Assembly: GCA_027021285.1 (NCBI GenBank)
Contig: JALUUP010000340.1
Span: 1 to 9,188 of the forward strand
Reading direction: 5' to 3'
Length of the DNA: 9,188 bases
Source: Bacteroidota bacterium
GTDB taxonomy: Bacteria > Bacteroidota > Ignavibacteria > SZUA-365 > JAADGX01
Part shown: one piece after another, positions 1 to 6,709 of the stretch
How the letters are laid out: each line of letters starts with the position of its first letter
How positions within the stretch are numbered: the stretch's first letter is position 1
Notes under the pieces: generated by a model
Database searches by the model: none
What the model saw: the letters and a program-made list of their open reading frames with translations, nothing else
Told to the model about the DNA's origin: nothing
Made by a program: the position numbers and the translations under genes

Positions 1-967
1 ACATTGGTATTTTTTTACGGTTTTTCAGTACGGAGTTCCTGAAATCCTGGTAGCCCGGGGAACGCCAAAGATCGTGGAACGCATCCTTTTCCAGGGAACC
101 GGGAGAATACGCGGCATCCTTGTCGAAACAGCAGGGGACAATTCTCCCATCCCAGGTGATGACGCACTGATCCCACAGCCTTCCGCAGTAATTATGCAGG
201 GTCGACCGCGTGCGCAAGGTCCCGTTCGTTCGTTCATAGCGCGTGTAGTTCGGGTTCTCAGGGAGGAATGCCGTCGCGTTTTCAAGAGAGGAGACCTGCA
301 TGGTTTTCAAGACCGCAGTGGCGCCGTGTTTTTTTGCCAGTCGTTTCAATTCAGGTATCTCGTGCTCATTGTATTTCGTTACCAGGTACTGGAGGATGAT
401 GCGCGGGTTCCGCGAACGGGCCGCGTGTTTTTCGCGATCGAGAAGTGCCAGACCCTCCAGCACCTTGTGTAGATTTCCATTCACCCTGTAGCGGGAATAC
501 GAATCCCCGGTCATGCCGTCGAGCGAGATGATAAGACGCTCCAGACCGGACGCGACCAGGCTTCGGCACGTATCCACATCGAGGAAGTGGGCGTTGGTCG
601 AAATGGAAACGTACATGTTCCGGGCGCGGGCATACCTGACCATTTCCAGCAAGTCCTTGTTGAGAAACGGTTCGCCCTGGAAGAAAAGCTGCGCGTAGAA
701 GACCTCCCGTGGCAGCCCGTCCAGTATTCTCCTGAAAGACGAGAGCGCCATGACCCCTGTGGGACGCGTCAGGGCGCCGATCCCTGTTGGACATTCCGGA
801 CACTTCAGGTTGCAGAGATTCGTCGGCTCGATTGTCACCGAGAACGGGACGCCCCATACCTTAGCCCTCCGGGAAAGACGCGAAACGTAAAACCCGGTGA
901 ATATTTTAACGAGGTTCCACGCGCGTGTGAGCGTGAGCTTTTTCAACAGGTTCAATGAATCGGCCAT
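1..967 (-). CDS. Radical SAM protein with SPASM domain (3' end off the window)
   Basis: The frame is open from the ATG at 967-965 to the left edge, giving 322 codons with no stop. It is probably only a few residues short of complete, because the last visible residues (about 311-322, ending KNRKKIPM) resemble the segment just before the last cysteines of SPASM proteins. The radical SAM [4Fe-4S] motif is CNLKCPEC with C52, C56 and C59, inside EPTNLCNLKCPECPTG. A typical FQGEPFLN segment follows near residue 94. The SPASM part shows C261 and C268 (CGRLWDQC) and the PCC pair C279/C280 followed by FDKDA. These would ligate auxiliary Fe-S clusters. Family members modify peptides, proteins or small molecules by radical chemistry; no substrate can be read here. 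The gene starts 5 bases after the methyltransferase stop, in the same operon. Close relatives, as remembered, occur in Bacteroidetes/Chlorobi-type genomes. The family call is secure; the function is unknown. Confidence 0.9.
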   Translation of the reverse strand, partial: MADSLNLLKKLTLTRAWNLVKIFTGFYVSRLSRRAKVWGVPFSVTIEPTNLCNLKCPECPTGIGALTRPTGVMALSSFRRILDGLPREVFYAQLFFQGEPFLNKDLLEMVRYARARNMYVSISTNAHFLDVDTCRSLVASGLERLIISLDGMTGDSYSRYRVNGNLHKVLEGLALLDREKHAARSRNPRIILQYLVTKYNEHEIPELKRLAKKHGATAVLKTMQVSSLENATAFLPENPNYTRYERTNGTLRTRSTLHNYCGRLWDQCVITWDGRIVPCCFDKDAAYSPGSLEKDAFHDLWRSPGYQDFRNSVLKNRKKIPM

Positions 968-972
968 CGTTC

Positions 973-1821
973 TCACGTTCCGTCGGCCTTTCCGCATAAC
1001 AGGTAGTATGTCGGCGTGATTGTGTGCAAGGTGATCGGCTTTTCCGAAACACGAGAAAACCAGCGCTCGGAAGGCAGCGCCGTCAGGACCTTCGTCAATC
1101 GCAGATGAAAGTCGCTCCACACGAACATGCGCGGATGGAGATAAAATAATTCCGTAGTTTCTCGTTGCAACAACTCGACGGTAAATCCGTTGCGCGCGAG
1201 CAGGGTCCTGATCTTGGGCCAGGAGAGCAGCGAGGCGAAATCCTCGCGCGGTTGCTCCCGCTTGAACGCTTTGAAGATCAACGCAGCCACGAGTTTGCGC
1301 GAGAGGATCGAAACCCCCGGCAATCCCCAGTGTGGATCCGCGAGGAAATTCACGAGCGAGAAACGGTTCGGTGTGCTGAGATACATCAGGCCTCCGGGCT
1401 TGAGCACGCGGCGGGCTTCCCGCAGGGCCGCATCATGATCGCGCAAGTGCTCCAGCACGTCCTGCATGATGCAGGCGTCGAACGCCTCGCAGGGAAAGGG
1501 CAGCCGTGGTATCGAGGCGGCTGCGACGCGCGCGTTCGCCTTGCGAAATCGGGGGTCGCGCAATTTCAGCGGATCAATATCGATGGAAGTTACTTTGGCC
1601 CCGGCATGCGAAAGGGCGACAGTGGTTCCTCCGACGCCGCAGCCGAGATCGAGGACGCGCGCTCCCCTGAGCGTCATGCGTCGCCCGAGGAGGATTGCAA
1701 TCGGTTCACCCCGTAGTTCCGCCGTTTTCACCGCCCGTTGCCATCGAACGGCGTTCGGGTGTCCAGGGTCGATGCGGAACGACTGCGCGGGTGATATCCG
1801 TCGTGTCTTGTTTACTTCCAT
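973..1821 (-). CDS. Class I SAM-dependent methyltransferase (Methyltransf_11/UbiG-like)
   Basis: The protein has 282 residues. The Rossmann SAM-binding motif I is VLDLGCGVGG (56-65), followed by the acidic strand-2 loop IDIDP (80-84). MQDVLEHL (119-126) is typical of the Methyltransf_11 group, and LKPGGLMYLSTPN (140-152) is the motif III region. The C-terminal third (about 160-282) is less conserved, contains aromatic-rich stretches, and may bind the acceptor or the membrane. A longer frame runs upstream to 2094, but it lies inside the glycosyltransferase gene. The ATG at 1821 is preferred because an AGGAAGG ribosome site lies just upstream. This start overlaps the glycosyltransferase stop by 10 bases, which fits coupled translation. 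The acceptor is unknown. UbiG/COQ3-type O-methylation is possible by family, but the neighbours (glycosyltransferase, radical SAM) suggest a glycan, lipid or peptide acceptor; this is inference. Confidence 0.9.
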   Translation of the reverse strand: MEVNKTRRISPAQSFRIDPGHPNAVRWQRAVKTAELRGEPIAILLGRRMTLRGARVLDLGCGVGGTTVALSHAGAKVTSIDIDPLKLRDPRFRKANARVAAASIPRLPFPCEAFDACIMQDVLEHLRDHDAALREARRVLKPGGLMYLSTPNRFSLVNFLADPHWGLPGVSILSRKLVAALIFKAFKREQPREDFASLLSWPKIRTLLARNGFTVELLQRETTELFYLHPRMFVWSDFHLRLTKVLTALPSERWFSRVSEKPITLHTITPTYYLLCGKADGT

Positions 1822-2933
1822 GGTGCCTTCCTGAATATACCAAATGCAAACAGGAAGGGAGAAACGATAAGATATACCGGCTCCAGGATCGGCGCGAGGA
1901 GCGCCGGAATCGTACGGGACATATTCTTTCCGCCGGTCGAGGCGAAAAGAGCCCTGATGGGTTGGACGAAAAAGACCAGAGCGGCCGCGGGAAGCAGAAG
2001 GCTGACGGCGTACAACGGCTTTCCTGTTGCGGCGAAATAGAGGCCGCAAACGAGCGAGATGCTCTCCGCCGCCTGCCACAGCGCGGGAATCCAACCGGGC
2101 CAGATGGAATAGCGCCGGGAAGCGGAAAAGTGCCGTTGTTTCCGGCGGAAAAAGTCTTTCCAGCTCGTGGGCGCACGGGTAGGGACGACGCCCCCGGGTT
2201 GGAGGTTCACGTGGATTTCCAAGCCCTGTTTTGCCATATTCTGGACGAGGAGATCATCGTCTCCACTCAGGGGACCTGCCGTGCCCTGGTGCTTTCCCGC
2301 TTTGTCGTACGCCTGCCGCTGGTACGCGATGTTCCTTCCCACCGCCATGTACGGCATACCGGCGGCTGCCATCCCGGCCATGAGTGCCTGGGTTCGGAGG
2401 TTCTCGTAACACGTGAAAAGTGACAGCGCCCCGTGAGAAGTCTCCACCGGCGAGAGCCCAATGACGGTGTCGGCGGAATCCAGTGTGCGCGCCATCTCCC
2501 TGATCCAGGTTGACGGAGGGAGACAATCGGCGTCGGTCAACAGGAGCGCGTCGTGCCGTGCGGCGGCGATACCGGTCTGAAGGGCGAACCGTTTCGGGCT
2601 CATGGTTTCTCGGGCTTCCATGATTCGGATGGTGACGGCGTTCGGATTGCTCTTCGCCCAATGATGCAAGATTTCCTGCGTGTTGTCCGTGGACCGGTCG
2701 TTGACCAGGACGAATTCCACGAGGTGCGAAGGATAATCCTGTCGATCCAGCGCTGACAGCAGGGACGGCAGGTGGTCTTCCTCGTTGTGCGCGGCAACGA
2801 CAACACTCACGGGCGGGAGTTCATGTTCGCCTCCTGCTCTCTGTCGTTCCTTCCGGATGAAAAAGCCGAGGGTCAATGGCAAAAGCACGGCCGGGACAAT
2901 GAAGGCGACGAATACGAGTGCGTGCCAGGTCAT
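1812..2933 (-). CDS. Membrane-anchored family 2 glycosyltransferase
   Basis: The protein has 373 residues. It has an N-terminal membrane segment (about 4-25), a cytoplasmic GT-A domain, and three hydrophobic segments at the C-terminus (about 284-303, 307-325, 344-366). GT-A landmarks are VVVAAHNEE (44-52), VNDRSTDNT (77-85), the metal-binding LTDADC (132-137), and SGDDDLL (223-229) at the catalytic-base position. RRKQRHFSASRRY (263-275) sits where processive GT2 enzymes carry a QxxRW-type motif, but is not a good match to it. Such enzymes transfer a sugar from a nucleotide-sugar to a lipid or glycan at the inner face of the cytoplasmic membrane. The ATG at 2933 overlaps the gatB TGA in an ATGA, and no clear ribosome site precedes it, so translation probably depends on gatB termination. 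The acceptor and sugar cannot be told. The family call is firm. Confidence 0.92.
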   Translation of the reverse strand: MTWHALVFVAFIVPAVLLPLTLGFFIRKERQRAGGEHELPPVSVVVAAHNEEDHLPSLLSALDRQDYPSHLVEFVLVNDRSTDNTQEILHHWAKSNPNAVTIRIMEARETMSPKRFALQTGIAAARHDALLLTDADCLPPSTWIREMARTLDSADTVIGLSPVETSHGALSLFTCYENLRTQALMAGMAAAGMPYMAVGRNIAYQRQAYDKAGKHQGTAGPLSGDDDLLVQNMAKQGLEIHVNLQPGGVVPTRAPTSWKDFFRRKQRHFSASRRYSIWPGWIPALWQAAESISLVCGLYFAATGKPLYAVSLLLPAAALVFFVQPIRALFASTGGKNMSRTIPALLAPILEPVYLIVSPFLFAFGIFRKAPWK

Positions 2934-4390
2934 GCGCGCGACCGCCGTTTTTCAAGTTCGGTTTCCAGAATTCGCGCGACCATCGACGGGTTTGCTCTTC
3001 CCCTGGTTGCTTTCATCGCTTCGCCGATGAAGAAGCGGCGTAACGCTGTTTTTCCGGACAGGAATTTCTGCACCAGCTCGGGATGTCGATCGAGGATGGT
3101 TTCAATAACGTCAAGGATTCTTTCCGGGTTCGATATCTGGAGCAAGTCTTGTTTCTTGATAATGTCACCAGGATGCTTGCGCTCCCGAACCATCACCGAG
3201 AAGACCTCTGATGCAGTTCGTACCGTTAAAGTTGAATCCACGATGTTATCAACCAGGAAAGCCAGGTGACCGGGTGGAACCGGGTGCTCCGGGCTGGATG
3301 ATTGTTCCTTGATTGCGTGCAGCAGCTCTCGCGTGGTCCAACGACACAGGACCCTGAACGCTTCCGGGGTTTTTCGTCGGAGATGGGAAGCGGCCTGTTC
3401 GTAGTAATCCGCAAGGCTTTTTTCCGCGGTGAGGATGCGGACGTCGTAGGCCGGGAGGTGATAGCGATTCATGATGCGCTCGCGCCTTGCCGTCGGAAGT
3501 TCGGGCTGGGTCGCCTTGAGTGATTCGATGAGTGCAGCCGATACCTCGACAGGCGGTAAATCCGGGTCGGGGAGGTACCGGTATTCGGATGTCGTTTCTT
3601 TCGATCGCGTGGCAACGAGCCGGTTCGCCTCGTCGTTCCAGGAAAAAGTGCACGGTTCGATGAACATGTTCTGCCGGAGCAGGGTAACCTGCCTCTCGAT
3701 TTCACGGGTTAGCGCGGTCTCGACATTACGAAGGGAGTTCATGTTTTTCAGTTCGGTCCAGGTAGTGGGCACGGCGCCACCGGGCCGCCGAACGGAGACA
3801 TTGGCATCGCATCTCAGCGAACCGCTTTCCATTTCTCCATCGCTTATGCCGAGATAGATGACGAGCTGCCGGACCGCAGCCAAGGCGATACGGGCTTCTG
3901 CCGGTGATCCGAGGTCCGGCTTGGTGACGAGCTCGAGCAGAGGAACCCCGCAGCGGTTGAGGTCGAGATGGATACCGTCGCTGTTGTAGAGTGATTTTCC
4001 CGCGTCTTCTTCCATGTGAATGCGCGAAATCCTGATTGTTTGTGTTCTACCCTTGTCGAGTTCGATATCAAGTCGTCCACCGGTGCAAATGGGATCGTGG
4101 AATTGCGTGATCTGGTATCCCTTGGGTAAATCGGGATAGAAGTAATTCTTCCGGGAGAACGTGGAGGCTGGATGAATGGACGCATCGACGGCCAGTCCCA
4201 GGCGGATGGCGTGTTCGACCATCGCGCGGTTCGCTACCGGCAGGGCGCCCGGGTGCCCCAGGCATACAGGGCATGTCAGGGTGTTGGGAAGCGCGAAGGA
4301 ATCGACGGGACAGGGGCAAAACGCTTTCGTTGCCGTCCGTAGTTGAATATGAATCTCCAGTCCGATGAGCGCTTCAAAGCTGTCGTGCAT
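2930..4390 (-). CDS. gatB: Asp-tRNA(Asn)/Glu-tRNA(Gln) amidotransferase subunit B
   Basis: GatB is the tRNA-binding kinase-like subunit of the GatCAB amidotransferase. It activates the side chain of mischarged Glu-tRNA(Gln) or Asp-tRNA(Asn), and ammonia from GatA completes the amide. The product has 486 residues, the usual length. Family marks are GLEIHIQL (10-17), four probable zinc cysteines C25, C27, C40, C43 with CPVCLGHPGALP, SRKNYFYPDLPKGYQI (79-94), HMEEDAGKS (125-133), the signature DLNRCGVPLLELVTKPD (143-159) and SLRCDANVSVR (191-201). The GatB/YqeY tail (about 330-480) includes GEAMKATRGRANP. The frame stays open to 4660, across the whole tRNA-Leu, so those extra 90 codons are not coding; ATG 4390 matches the family N-terminus. 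The ribosome site is weak. gatA and gatC are not in the window, so the complex is encoded at separate loci. It is the first gene of a tight leftward operon. Confidence 0.97.
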   Translation of the reverse strand: MHDSFEALIGLEIHIQLRTATKAFCPCPVDSFALPNTLTCPVCLGHPGALPVANRAMVEHAIRLGLAVDASIHPASTFSRKNYFYPDLPKGYQITQFHDPICTGGRLDIELDKGRTQTIRISRIHMEEDAGKSLYNSDGIHLDLNRCGVPLLELVTKPDLGSPAEARIALAAVRQLVIYLGISDGEMESGSLRCDANVSVRRPGGAVPTTWTELKNMNSLRNVETALTREIERQVTLLRQNMFIEPCTFSWNDEANRLVATRSKETTSEYRYLPDPDLPPVEVSAALIESLKATQPELPTARRERIMNRYHLPAYDVRILTAEKSLADYYEQAASHLRRKTPEAFRVLCRWTTRELLHAIKEQSSSPEHPVPPGHLAFLVDNIVDSTLTVRTASEVFSVMVRERKHPGDIIKKQDLLQISNPERILDVIETILDRHPELVQKFLSGKTALRRFFIGEAMKATRGRANPSMVARILETELEKRRSRA

Positions 4391-4415
4391 GGTGTGTGTT
4401 GCGATCCGGTTATTC

Positions 4416-4430
4416 TTCCCGTTGCGGGAA
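4416..4430. promoter_or_regulatory. Inverted repeat at the putative gatB transcription start
   Basis: TTCCCG-TTG-CGGGAA is a perfect inverted repeat with 6-base arms and a 3-base centre. It lies directly downstream of the putative -10 box and overlaps the expected start point near 4424. It could be an operator or a short hairpin at the 5' end of the gatB leader. It lacks the U-run of a terminator. Confidence 0.35.
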
Positions 4431-4458
4431 AAGATAGAGCACGGGTGCTCCCGTTCAA
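4431..4458 (-). promoter_or_regulatory. Putative sigma-70-type promoter of the gatB operon
   Basis: Read on the minus strand there is TTGAAC (plus-strand positions 4453-4458), a 16-base spacer, and TATCTT (4431-4436). Each hexamer matches four of six bases of the sigma-70 consensus. Transcription would begin near 4424, leaving a leader of about 34 bases before the gatB ATG. The spacer contains a perfect inverted repeat (separate entry). If the host belongs to Bacteroidota proper, its housekeeping sigma factor prefers a different consensus, which lowers confidence. Confidence 0.4.
4437..4450. promoter_or_regulatory. Inverted repeat inside the gatB promoter spacer (possible operator)
   Basis: GAGCAC-GG-GTGCTC is a perfect inverted repeat with 6-base arms and a 2-base centre. 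It lies between the putative -10 and -35 boxes and fills 14 of the 16 spacer bases, a common operator position. No known regulator is recognised from the sequence. Confidence 0.4.
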
Positions 4459-4522
4459 AATGATTTCGAACCCCTAATGCGTTCTTACGATGGGGAATGC
4501 GAGATGGGCGCTGGATTCTGGG

Positions 4523-4551
4523 TTGGAAAGGCACCAGAAAAAAAGTAATTT
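4523..4551 (+). promoter_or_regulatory. Possible promoter of tRNA-Leu and tig
   Basis: TTGGAA (4523-4528) and TAATTT (4546-4551) are separated by 17 bases. They match four and three of six sigma-70 consensus bases, so the boxes are weak although the spacing is ideal. Transcription would begin near 4558, about 17 bases before the mature tRNA. An A-rich tract (4538-4544) lies in the spacer. Confidence 0.3.
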
Positions 4552-4554
4552 TCC

Positions 4555-4566
4555 TTTCCCGGGAAA
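4555..4566. promoter_or_regulatory. 12-base perfect palindrome ahead of tRNA-Leu
   Basis: TTTCCCGGGAAA reads the same on both strands and ends 8 bases before the mature tRNA. It overlaps the expected start point of the rightward unit. It shares the half-site TTCCC/GGGAA with the repeat at 4416-4430 on the gatB side. It may be an operator, or it may be chance. Confidence 0.3.
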
Positions 4567-4574
4567 CACGGGAC

Positions 4575-4659
4575 GCGAACGTGGCGAAATTTGGTATACG
4601 CGCCAGACTTAGGATCTGGTGGGGTAAAACCCGTGGGGGTTCGAGTCCCCCCGTTCGCA
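4575..4659 (+). tRNA. tRNA-Leu, anticodon UAG
   Basis: A full class II cloverleaf can be folded. The acceptor stem GCGAACG/CGTTCGC (4575-4581 with 4652-4658) is perfect. The D stem is GCG/CGC (4584-4586 with 4599-4601), with GG at 4593-4594 in the loop. The anticodon stem is CCAGA/TCTGG around the loop CTTAGGA (4608-4614), giving anticodon TAG at 4610-4612, which reads CUA and other CUN codons. A long variable arm (4620-4634) carries a GGG/CCC stem. The T arm is GGGGG/CCCCC around TTCGAGT. The discriminator base is A4659, as expected for leucine. The 3' CCA is not encoded (ACAAG follows), so a CCA-adding enzyme is needed. It lies 41 bases before tig with no terminator between, so the two are probably co-transcribed and separated by tRNA processing. 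Confidence 0.97.
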
Positions 4660-4687
4660 CAAGTAGCGCAAGAGAAAACGTGTCAAT

Positions 4688-4694
4688 AGAGGAG
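4688..4694 (+). promoter_or_regulatory. Ribosome binding site that fixes the tig GTG start
   Basis: AGAGGAG is a strong Shine-Dalgarno match, 6 bases ahead of the GTG at 4701. It decides the start against the upstream in-frame ATG at 4497, which would require translation through the tRNA. Confidence 0.75.
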
Positions 4695-4700
4695 TTTTAC

Positions 4701-6011
4701 GTGGAAGTCCTGATCAATTCCAAAACAACGTGTGAACATGAGCTCGAGTTGGTGGTGCCCGCCAGCGAACTCGAACCGCGCTTCGAGAAATACTACAAGA
4801 AGTACCGGAGAGAACTGGCAATCCCTGGCTTCCGGAAGGGCCGGGTTCCGATGAAACTGATCAAAAAGAGGTTTGGGGAATCCATCGAGGCCGAGGCTAT
4901 CGATGAGATTATCAACGATTTCTTCAAACAGGCGCTCGAAGAACGGGACATACATCCTATCGGCCAGCCTTCGCTCGAGAACATCGAATACAAGGAAGGC
5001 GAAAAACTGACTGTCAAGATTTCCTACGAGACAAGGCCGGAACTCGAATTGAAAAAGTACGAGGGGTTCCAGCTGGAGAAAATCGTACACGAGGTCACCG
5101 ACGAGGAAATTGAAAGCAGGATCGAGCAATTGCGTGAGCGAATGGCCGAGTTCGAAGAAGTTGAAAAGCCGACTGACGAAGATTTCGTTGTAACGTGTGA
5201 CGTTGAACTGTTCGGCGATGATGAACAAAAAGAACCGGAAAAACGCGAGAACATGCGCCTTGACTTGCGCGATGAATCCATGCACCCCGATTTGAAAGCG
5301 GAAATTCTCAACATGAAAGTCGGGGATATCCGGGAAGTGGAATTGGTCTATGATTCCGAGGAGCAGGAGGATGAACTGGCCGAAGCTGAAACGCCGACAG
5401 AGCCACATGTCGAGCGAATGCGTGTGATGCTCAAGAAGGCCGAGAGAATCGTTTTGCCGGAAGTGGACGAGGAGTTTGCGAGGAAAGCGACGGAGGGGAA
5501 GTACGATTCAGTAGAAGCCCTGCGGGAGGACTTGCGCAGTCGAATTGCGGAATTCTACGAAGACCGCGCCGATGAAGACCTGAACAAGCAGATCATAGAT
5601 AAAATCGTGGATAACAATCCGGTTGATGTTCCGGAATCTCTCGTCAAGATGATCACGGACGACCTGGTGGAACAGGTCAAGCAGCAGTACTTCGGCGAGA
5701 ATTTCCCCGAAGGATTTGACGTGGACCATTTACGGGAAGACATGCGCCCGAAAGCGATCCGGCAGGCAAAGTGGATGTTCCTGCGCGAAGAAATTCTTTC
5801 CAGGGAGAATATCACGGTTGAAGACGAGGACGTTGAAGCCAAAGCGGAAGAAGGAGCCGAGCGCCTGGGCATCGACAAGGAACAGCTTATAACATACTAC
5901 AAGCAAAACAGCGAAGCTGTCGACGCGATCAAGAACGAAAAGTTGTTCGCGCTCTTGAAGGCCAAATCGGAGATCAGGGAAGTGGAAGGAAGGGAAAACC
6001 CCGGCGAATAA
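4701..6011 (+). CDS. tig: Trigger factor, ribosome-associated chaperone
   Basis: Trigger factor docks at the ribosomal exit tunnel and shields nascent chains. The product has 436 residues, about the usual length, and starts with GTG (MEVLINSK). The N-terminal ribosome-binding domain (1 to about 115) carries the signature IPGFRKGRVP (41-50), with the F44-R45-K46 tip at the same positions as in E. coli. The middle region (about 157-247) aligns in place with the FKBP-type prolyl isomerase domain but is diverged. The usual GFE...L.G block is represented by HPDLKAEILNMKVGD (195-209). A very acidic stretch (219-236) follows. The C-terminal substrate-binding arms (about 250-436) are helical and charged, including PEVDEEFARK (253-262). 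It probably shares a transcript with the tRNA upstream and with clpP 56 bases downstream. Confidence 0.96.
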   Translation: MEVLINSKTTCEHELELVVPASELEPRFEKYYKKYRRELAIPGFRKGRVPMKLIKKRFGESIEAEAIDEIINDFFKQALEERDIHPIGQPSLENIEYKEGEKLTVKISYETRPELELKKYEGFQLEKIVHEVTDEEIESRIEQLRERMAEFEEVEKPTDEDFVVTCDVELFGDDEQKEPEKRENMRLDLRDESMHPDLKAEILNMKVGDIREVELVYDSEEQEDELAEAETPTEPHVERMRVMLKKAERIVLPEVDEEFARKATEGKYDSVEALREDLRSRIAEFYEDRADEDLNKQIIDKIVDNNPVDVPESLVKMITDDLVEQVKQQYFGENFPEGFDVDHLREDMRPKAIRQAKWMFLREEILSRENITVEDEDVEAKAEEGAERLGIDKEQLITYYKQNSEAVDAIKNEKLFALLKAKSEIREVEGRENPGE

Positions 6012-6044
6012 CCGGTTTGTATTATTGATGATTACCTCATAACC

Positions 6045-6071
6045 ATGTCAAAATATCTGGAATACAAATGA
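6045..6071 (+). other. Possible 8-codon leader ORF coupled to the clpP start
   Basis: ATG at 6045 opens a frame encoding MSKYLEYK, with its TGA at 6069-6071. The TGA overlaps the clpP ATG (6068-6070) as ATGA. Neither this ORF nor the 6068 ATG has a clear ribosome binding site. It could couple translation into clpP or be chance. Confidence 0.2.
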
Positions 6072-6691
6072 AAGCGAATTATCCAATGCATGACCAGCTT
6101 GTTCCCATCGTCGTGGAAGAGACCGGCAGGGGAGAACGAAGTTGGGATATTTTCTCGCGGCTGCTCCGGGAGCGGATCGTCTTTATCGGGACGCCGATTG
6201 ACGACCACATCGCCAGCCTGATCGTGGCACAATTGCTCTTTCTCGACTCGGAGGATCCCGGCAAGGACATCCGTCTCTACATCAACACCCCCGGCGGATC
6301 GGTCTCCGCGGGTCTGGCCATTTATGACACCATGCAGTATATTCGCGCGGACGTTTCAACGACGTGCGTCGGTATGGCGGCGAGTATGGGCGCCCTCCTG
6401 CTGACAGGTGGAGCGAAAGGAAAACGCATCGCCCTGCCGCATTCGAAAATCATGATCCACCAACCGATGGGCGGGACCCAGGGCCAGGCGAGCGATATCG
6501 AGATCTATACGCGCGAGATGCTGCGCACGAGGGAGTCGTTGTACAAGATTATGGCGGAGCATACCGGTAAATCACTGAAGGAAATCGCGCGTGATTCGGA
6601 ACGGGATAATTACATGACGGCGGAAGAAGCGAAGGAATACGGAATCGTCGACGTCATACTTGCCCGCAATACGGAAACGAAGAACGGTTGA
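6068..6691 (+). CDS. clpP: ATP-dependent Clp protease proteolytic subunit
   Basis: ClpP forms the tetradecameric serine-protease barrel fed by Clp/AAA+ unfoldases. The protein has 207 residues. The catalytic triad is complete: S106 (GMAASMGA), H131 (MIHQPMGG) and D180 (ERDNYM). Other family marks are [10 protein letters not shown] near the N-terminus, [11 protein letters not shown] (72-82) for the oxyanion region, and GQASDIEI (139-146). ATG 6068 is given, but ATG 6086 ([18 protein letters not shown]) matches typical ClpP N-termini equally well, and neither has a good ribosome site. The N-terminal residues are removed by self-processing in many ClpPs. tig upstream is the standard neighbour. 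clpX, which commonly follows, is not present here; the next gene encodes an envelope lipoprotein, so the unfoldase must be encoded elsewhere or further downstream. Confidence 0.97.
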   Translation: MKANYPMHDQLVPIVVEETGRGERSWDIFSRLLRERIVFIGTPIDDHIASLIVAQLLFLDSEDPGKDIRLYINTPGGSVSAGLAIYDTMQYIRADVSTTCVGMAASMGALLLTGGAKGKRIALPHSKIMIHQPMGGTQGQASDIEIYTREMLRTRESLYKIMAEHTGKSLKEIARDSERDNYMTAEEAKEYGIVDVILARNTETKNG

Positions 6692-6709
6692 CCGCCGTAC
6701 CGGCGATGT

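Noticed and set aside
366..857. 163-codon minus-strand ORF inside the radical SAM gene
   Set aside because: It is a different frame from the one carrying the Cys motifs. The composition is Arg/Pro/Gly-rich, as expected of an out-of-frame shadow in GC-rich DNA.
1822..2094. N-terminal extension of the methyltransferase to 2094
   Set aside because: It lies within the glycosyltransferase coding sequence in another frame, has no methyltransferase-like sequence, and a good ribosome site marks ATG 1821.
4416..4450. Rho-independent terminator or attenuator in the gatB leader
   Set aside because: The inverted repeats are short and not followed by a U-run in either direction, so an operator or start-site hairpin fits better.
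4575..4659. tRNA gene as an integration site for a mobile element
   Set aside because: No integrase, no direct repeat of the tRNA 3' end and no phage-like genes are seen. The downstream genes are core functions.
4391..4660. N-terminal extension of gatB on the minus strand to 4660
   Set aside because: It runs antisense through the tRNA and the control region. Family similarity begins at MHDSFEALIGLEIH (ATG 4390).
4497..4700. Upstream in-frame extension of tig to an ATG at 4497
   Set aside because: It would translate through the whole tRNA-Leu. The GTG at 4701 has a strong ribosome site and gives the normal trigger-factor N-terminus.
4683..5408. 241-codon minus-strand ORF antisense to tig
   Set aside because: Its Phe/Leu-rich translation is the mirror of the Glu/Lys-rich trigger factor frame, and no family is recognisable in it.
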